This document shows, in pieces, positions 58,584 through 64,000 of a stretch of DNA of 64,000 bases. Location: assembly GCA_008973525.1 (NCBI GenBank), contig WACJ01000265.1, positions 434,001 through 498,000 on the forward strand, written 5' to 3'. The position numbers were made by a program, and so were the translations under genes. Below the pieces are notes generated by a model that was not told the origin of the DNA, ran no database searches, and saw only the letters and a list, made by a program, of their open reading frames with translations. The DNA comes from Stenopsyche tienmushanensis. Its lineage: Eukaryota > Arthropoda > Insecta > Trichoptera > Stenopsychidae. Within the stretch, counting starts at the first letter, position 1, and each line of letters begins with the position of its first letter.

Positions 58584-58600
58584 AATAAATTGTGAATAAA
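58584..58600 (+). terminator. Paired AATAAA, candidate distal poly(A) site
   Basis: Two AATAAA hexamers (58584-58589 and 58595-58600) lie 4.45 kb after the DAGL stop and are followed by a T-rich stretch. The intervening DNA has no recognisable gene, so this could end a long 3' UTR. AT-rich DNA makes chance AATAAA common. Confidence 0.3.
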
Positions 58601-61600
58601 GTTATACCAGAAAAGAAAAGTTTCTTTCAGTCATTACTTTTTTATGCCATAATTAATTCCGTCTGATTCTTATTTTTATAAGCTTTGTATCTATGCAATT
58701 TTCAACCCACAATGATTTGCATAGACAGAATCTTAATTATTTTATAGGAATATTTTTATGATATGTATTTTATTATTAATAAAAATGACCCCGTAATAGA
58801 TTTAACGGAGACTCAATTGCCAAATCAATATAATTGTATTTTAATACATTATTTTTAACAAATTATAAATGAGGAAATTCAATCAACATTTATCAATCTA
58901 ATGCTTAAGACAATTTTAAAAAATAAAGTAAAACATTAAATTATATCCTTATTGCAAAAGAAGAAAGCTTGATTTTCCTCGATGACAATCTTAAACTAAA
59001 TCTCTCTGGTAAGTAGAATATAATGGCTCACTGTACTATAAAACTGGCAGGATTATTTGTTTTCAATTTTATCATGGACCATTATAAAAGAACGTTAAAT
59101 CAACACGTGGATAATGCACGTGGGGATATCATACGAGCCACGAGCCAAGAATGAAAATGGACCTTTTACTTGGGTTGCAAACCAATTGTTATCCTGATTT
59201 TTTATTAAAATAAAGTTTATTATGGAATATATCTATTCAAATTATATATGCACTCTCAACTAGATGTTTTAGGTATATTATTAATGGAACACAATTTAGT
59301 ATATTAGCATGTATTCGTTTTTTAAATGAGAAAATGACTTATAAATTAAGATCTTGATATATTTTATAAAATTTTCATCATGCTAGTATATGCAGTGTTA
59401 ATAAGATGTTTAAATAGTAAATGAAAATTGAAATCAAAGCGCATTTTTGTGATTCACCATCTCTGACCGAAGGCATTAAAGCTTGGTTTTCTGCCAAAAG
59501 AGTTGGCTTGGTATGCTTACTAAGGATACGCGAAGATGCTTTCTTCTCATTACAAATAGAGTTTCCTTTCATATTTCATTGAAAGCTTCTCCTTTGAGAG
59601 AGAGAGAAAAACTTTTTCGACTAAGACTAATTATACATTTTTTTTCATTGAAGCGAAAAATTATTGTGAGTAATGAAAAATTGCTGAAGCTGAAGCAGAC
59701 CAAAAGAAATTTTCTTATTTATTTTTTTTGGCTTCGGCGGAAAAAAAGCATTAGTTTCATTCTGTAAGCTGAATTTAAGTGATGATAAATTGTGATCAGA
59801 GAGCGAATATTTTGACCTTTTCTATTGTCTTTTGAGCAATTAAGGTTAATCATAATGACGGAAAGTGACTCAGACGATTTCTTTAAAAAATGTGTTTAAT
59901 CCGACTACCATTTAGCATTTTCTTCATTCAAAATTTTATTAACCTCAATCCAAAATCACCTTCTTAAATATTGATAGAACATTGATAAATTTGTTGAGTT
60001 GAAGTCTACGAATAATTATAATTGGATTAAGTGCTATATTCGTAGATGAGACAGGGACAATCTCTACATGAGGATTTTCTGAAGAGTTCTTTTCTCGTTA
60101 CTTTCCATGCATATTATAATTAGGATAAATTCATTGCAAATAAACAAATTTTTACATTAAAATCAATGAGAAAATCATGTTTCACTGTATATTTTTTTCA
60201 GAATGCTAAACATTATATTTTTTCCAACCTAATTAATCTGAAATGTTAATACTCTCCATCCGCAGATTTATCTAAGATTGATTGTTGTTGTAAATTGTAA
60301 TTAATAGTTCTGCTGAGAAATGTGCTAAATTTAATTAAAATTTGTATTTTATAACAAAGCTTAAAAATCAAATATTTTTGATTTTGAGCATTTAATTTAG
60401 CATTTAATATAACTCGTGTTAAATTGTAATTAATTCGACTATGAAACCAGAGAAAAATAGCTGAAATATTGGATGTTTTATTTCGTGTACAGAAAGAGTG
60501 ACCAACTGCGAGACTTCAATGACGAGCCACCTTTTCAAACATGGTTAAAATCTACTGATCCATACATTTTCTACTCCTGCTGGATAAATAAACCGCGATT
60601 TGTCATTTTAAATAGCCACACAGCTGCATTACATAATCCTGCAGTTATCTTGCCAATCAAGAACATGGCGTATTTAAATAGCTATTTTACTTTAAATAAT
60701 TTTCCTCCATCGATTTTTTAACATTTTTTTATGCGAAAAGTATTAAATATAGAATGTTGATATTTAAGTGTGTTGACTTGTGTGCCTTGGTGTGGCGATC
60801 TGTATTGAACATAATAATATTTTTAAAAGTTTGATCAAGTATACTAGTGAGAATGGGGGGAGCCACGTATGTCGATGGATGAGCGATGACATTCTTCACC
60901 ATGGAAGACCTAAGTCGTGAACAGGTAATTTGCAGCAAATAATTTAAACATAATTTTACTTTGTATAATATTTTGTATAGCTTAGACTACAATTAAAAAG
61001 AAATATTGAAAAATAAAAAAATAGTGAGCGATTGAAAAGAAATTTGTATTTTTACCAACATTTTTTGTTCATTAAAAAAACACTTTTAAATATTTTTGGA
61101 TAATTATAGTCTATACGATGAAGACGTTTATCATACACGTGTCTGCCAAATTTTATAGCGAATACTCATTTGGGGCATGCGGGAACACTTCCATAAACAT
61201 GGAAAAGGTAGTTTCAAGAAACACGCATTTAAAGTTTCTTCTCTCCTCAGATTCTCCTGGTCGGCCTATAACTTTGCGATTTTCACTTATATCGACTGAA
61301 CCAACAAGGTAGAAATGTCCTTTAAGAATTTCTGTAGTCAATCTTAGCCAATTGCAATTAAATATTAAAATAATATTCAAATTGGTCTTGTCTGAAAACA
61401 CAATTTTGTTGCCAAAATTGATCTCTAACATGTAATCAATTTAAGAATTTTAATTTTAATATGTTTTTTTATCATAATTGAATATTAAACATAATCTCCA
61501 TTGTATTATTTTTTTCCGAAACGGAAAATTTTGTATTGCGATTAATCAATGCCTTCCACAAATAATTAATTGTTGATTTAATCAAAATACGACATTGCTT

Positions 61601-62499
61601 TTAACGCCAACCAACGAAAAAAGCAGCACACACTCTTATAATTTTCCGACGAAGATTTTTCGCTTCGTCGATTTTCATGGTCCGGAAAAGCGCCATTTAG
61701 CTTAACCCGTTTGATGTAGGTGGGATTTTTTGGTGAAATTGGTGGCGTTAAAGAGGAAGCGACTCAAATTTCTTTATTTTCTGCTCGAATCGCTGGTTTC
61801 AAACAATACGTTAAGACGTTGATGGAAACAGGAAGACCCGGCTAATTTCTTGTGCACGAATTTGAACCGAATCCGTTAAATTACTACATCCGAAGAGTGA
61901 ACGCAAATTCAGAAGAATCCGAACAGAATATAATTGCTCTCGACATACGCGTCAACAAGTCATGTCCTCTTCCAGTGGGGTCCTTTAATGGAAGATGAAA
62001 GGTTCGCTTGGCTGCCAAAAAATACATTTTAAATTAAGCAAATTGTTTTGAAATTCATTCGCAGTTAGTCTATTGACCGCAAGGCAATTTAATTAAAGGT
62101 ACATGAAAGACAAACGGCTCTAGCAACCGGAAATATCTTTGTTATATCTGTTTTAAGAAAGACATAAAGAGATTTAGGCTCCCCCCTTCATGACACTTGA
62201 GCATCATCCAGCTCATCTTTATATACAATCACACAATTCTTATAATTATCATCATCGAATTATGAAATGGATATCGTTTTGAATGTACTTAATTAAATTT
62301 ATATTGATGTTATACTAATCTAGTATTGGTATAATAGTCAGATCTTAGATTCTTATTATACAGTTTCAGGTTCAAAGTCAAATTTTGGAAAGAAAATCAA
62401 CTTTTTGTAATATTTATATCTTATCAATATAGTTGAAGCGGATATCAGGATTGGAAAAAGTAAATACTGAGAAGATTAATAAAACAGTAAATGGCTGTT
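58601..62499. other. Downstream sequence, no gene recognised
   Basis: No coding family found on either strand. ORFs of 60-94 codons at 59378-59767, 60473-60938 and 61118-61431 show no domain, splice context or conserved motif. 61600-62000 is less AT-rich and CpG-containing. Confidence 0.45.
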
Positions 62500-62640
62500 T
62501 CAAAGTTATGCGGTTTTTAAAATCGATTGAACGTATCTTCACTTTTTCTATGTAAGTCATAGTTTTTTTTATGCGATTTCTTTTTGTGCGATTTTCCGCG
62601 GAGCGCATCTACCGCACAAAAAAAGATTTAAGTGTATATT
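62500..62640 (-). repeat. Tigger-derived CGCA(C/T)AAAA repeat, copy P5
   Basis: The reverse complement reads TTTTTTTGTGCGGTAGATGC, GCTCCGCGGAAAATCGCAC, AAATCGCATAAAAAAAACTA and TGACTTACATAGAAAAAG, nearly identical over about 110 bases to the repeat at 3570-3645. Confidence 0.7.
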
Positions 62641-64000
62641 TATATATATATATATATGAGTAACAATTGGTGTGATAGTAATTTTTATTACTTATACAAA
62701 TACTTTTCTAGGTCGATATTTTTCACACAAATACTATTAACATTAATGGGGAATAAATGGTTCAGATACTCGGTTTCAAATTAATTGCATTTTTGTGCTG
62801 ATTGGATTCATTCATCAAGCTAAAACCACCTTCCATATTTTATGTCCAAATTATTTAGCACTAACGGTACGTGACCCGATTTTAGTTTCGGTTATAATTG
62901 AAAGTAGCTAGATGAAATGTTGGTTTTTAAACAAAGCCTTTTTATTGTGTGAAAGTACACATTTAATTTTAAACATGTTTCGGAATTTTCATATTATCTT
63001 TCAAACAGCTTTCATCGACTCATTTGGCTTTTCTGAAAGATTTATCGGATTTTTAAGAACGCCAATCGTTTGATAACAACTGCAAGCAACTGATATTTAT
63101 TGTCTTTGCAATTAAATTTTGTCATAAGGACTATAGCACAATTTTAGTATTAAAGAACAACTTTACTGGATTATTTTTTAATCATTAATTAAATATTCTT
63201 AATGAAATGCATATATAATATTTATGTACTTAATAATGACGCTTTACGAGCTTCATAATATTGCAGGAAAAATTCAATTAAAAATGATGTGGAACTCTTT
63301 CAACGAAACGTATACATATTAACTCTAGATATCGCTTTAATAGGAGAACGAGGGCTCTCGAGATAAACAGGAGAAATTTAAAAAAAAGCATACACGCAGC
63401 TCGGTTGTCCACATACATCCGTGTATGCTTTTGACCCTGCTTTAATATTGTTGATGATGGTAACGGAAAATTTAATCTCCACAAAAAATACAAAAAAAAG
63501 TATTTTAATTAAAGTTTGCATGGGCGCTGAAGTTTCGCATGAAAAACTGTGGACACGAAAATTATAAAACGATACATACGCCCAGAGAGAAAATAATTTC
63601 GAGCTTTAGAACCGCTGTAAATTTCTGAGGGTCAACTTAAAAATACGTATATTACCTAATTGTGGCAATTTGTTTTCATTTTAAATTTTCCGACGGGGCT
63701 TTGCCATCCAATAAATCTTCGCTTCGGACGCAAATTTCGCGTCAGATTTATGGCTGCGAGCATCGGACAGTTTTAATTTGCGAAATTGTATTATCAACGT
63801 CACAATAGTTCAAACCCAAGCAAATGGATTGACAGCCGTTCATTTTTCATATAGTATAAAAATATCGCCGCTAAATGATGCATCTCGGATGAGTCTCACA
63901 GATGCTGGAGTGTTGATTTTCGTGGAAAATTAATCAATTTTCGAAGGGCTTAGACCGGGCTCACTATTAAGCCTTTTCTGGGTATCCTTGACCCAAAATT
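62641..64000. other. Non-coding sequence to the window end
   Basis: A short TA tract, a 13-base perfect hairpin at 63384-63432 and a CpG-richer patch (63540-63960). No coding block recognised. Confidence 0.45.

Noticed and set aside
59483..59767. 94-codon ORF, Lys/Arg/Phe-rich
   Set aside because: Composition follows local A/T tracts; no family resemblance or splice structure.
1..64000. CRISPR array, rRNA, operon or prokaryotic defence system
   Set aside because: No direct-repeat/spacer array, rRNA-like block or bacterial gene organisation; the window is clearly eukaryotic intronic DNA.

Overview
This window is AT-rich, intron-rich nuclear DNA from an arthropod, most likely an insect. There are no operons, ribosome binding sites or long bacterial-style ORFs. 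The one host gene is split into many exons with GT-AG boundaries, and the introns and flanks hold decayed DNA transposons and short interspersed repeats. The sequence alone does not place it to order or species.

The only host gene I can support is on the + strand: a sn1-specific diacylglycerol lipase alpha, orthologous to vertebrate DAGLA and Drosophila inaE. Eighteen consecutive constitutive-looking exons were located (15436 to 54133). Their phases agree throughout and together give 1226 codons plus a stop. They encode the end of TM1, TM2, TM3 and TM4, the Cys-rich insert, the lipase core with GHSLGAG nucleophile elbow (Ser codon 45826-45828), the catalytic Asp (46054-46056) and His (46503-46505), and a 576-residue Ser/Thr-rich C-terminal tail in one long last exon. 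The initiator exon (about 40 residues) was not found in 1-15435. The enzyme makes 2-arachidonoylglycerol-type monoacylglycerols from diacylglycerol; in flies inaE acts in phototransduction.

Layout: 1-15435 is non-coding, either 5' intron or upstream DNA. It contains a fossil pogo/Tigger transposase, a hAT copy, a mariner remnant and unnamed repeats. 15436-17927 holds the three membrane-domain exons. 17928-44191 is a 26.3-kb intron full of transposon relics, including a mariner copy split by a hAT element with a perfect 8-bp target duplication. 44192-47102 holds fourteen compact exons separated mostly by 60-90-base introns, one of them apparently a GC-AG intron. 47103-52402 is a 5.3-kb intron with several candidate alternative exons and an intron-readthrough stop. 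52403-54133 is the tail exon. 54134-58600 is a very AT-rich stretch that may be a long 3' UTR. 58601-64000 has no recognised gene.

I found no rRNA, tRNA, CRISPR array or convincing microRNA. The most notable observations are the possible alternative C-termini of the lipase, the GC-AG intron, the 24-base microexon, and the nested and related transposon families, which give a relative insertion order.
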